NCBI GenBank assembly: GCA_037043455.1
Contig: JAWPHD010001276.1
Span: forward strand, 124,001-188,000
DNA from: Cyrtodaria siliqua
Taxonomy: Eukaryota; Mollusca; Bivalvia; Adapedonta; Hiatellidae
DNA: 64,000 bases
Direction: 5' to 3'
The position numbers were made by a program, and so were the translations under genes. Below, piece by piece: positions 63,779-64,000 of this stretch. Below the pieces are notes generated by a model, which worked only from the letters and a program-made list of their open reading frames with translations, was not told the origin of the DNA and did not search any database. Each line of letters starts with the position of its first letter. Position 1 is the first letter of the stretch.

Positions 63779-64000
63779 GCTCCCCGGCCATTGTCCACAT
63801 GTAATAGTCTTGGTATTCTCGTTACAGTGTGATAGGAAGGTAGTGGGGCAAGAATATATCACTGCTAGACTCAGTCAACTAACTCATATACTTTTTATTT
63901 ACTCAGATGTGTATGGCACCAACACCACTCTACTATCCGTCCGTGTCTTCTCACCGTGAGTGTGTTACTTGTTACCAATCTGTACCCAGAGTTGTCGTTC
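63779..64000 (+). other. Right edge, possible short exon
   Basis: TTTACTCAG (ending about 63904) and a GTGAGT donor (about 63956) bracket about 52 bp that read VYGTNTTLLSVRVFSP in one frame. This could be an internal exon of a gene to the right, but there is no homology or neighbour to support it. Confidence 0.2.

Noticed and set aside
60732..63798. ORFs of 115-192 codons made of CAFSKLL, VHFLSCY or ENAHNNL repeats
   Set aside because: All come from the 21-bp satellite of the foldback element and occur in several frames of both strands at once.

Overview
The window looks like nuclear DNA of a mollusc, most likely a bivalve. It is AT-rich, its genes are split by GT-AG introns, and it is packed with tRNA-derived SINEs, TIR transposons, foldback elements and tandem-repeat elements of the sort common in bivalves. 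The species cannot be told from the sequence. There are no bacterial genes, no rRNA and no convincing free-standing tRNA gene.

The gene core is at the left. MMS19 (iron-sulfur protein assembly / DNA repair, HEAT repeats) runs on the minus strand from its start codon at 27100 to the left edge. Nine coding exons, all in phase, give the first 327 residues; the rest lies outside the window. A UBTD1/UBTD2-type ubiquitin-domain gene starts 410 bp away on the plus strand (27510) and is complete in three exons (227 residues). The two genes are head to head over one short intergenic promoter region. MMS19 and UBTD1 are also head-to-head neighbours in human, so this looks like an old conserved bidirectional pair.

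MMS19 intron 1 is 11 kb long and holds a complete hAT-type DNA transposon (21311-26842). It has near-identical TIRs and a 5-bp target duplication. Its intact transposase gene has eight exons and seven introns and predicts 690 residues. The 3' end of the element is tandemly duplicated, and the downstream copy carries a 232-bp deletion. Other MMS19 introns hold hAT-like MITEs, a 0.6-kb foldback element, SINE pieces and a very uniform 38-bp minisatellite. UBTD intron 2 is mostly a 28-bp minisatellite.

From 32.6 to 52.7 kb no host gene is visible. The stretch holds tandem-repeat families with 120-330 bp units (35.8-41.0 and 46.8-48.9 kb), TTAA-flanked MITEs, SINE fragments and microsatellites. 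A 5'-truncated L1-type LINE lies at 52.7-53.9 kb. A coding exon of unknown function is on the minus strand at 54839-55312. A 57-bp tandem array follows at 57.5-58.3 kb and SINEs at 59-60 kb. A 3.1-kb foldback transposon (60664-63778), whose long inverted arms consist of a 21-bp satellite, ends the window.
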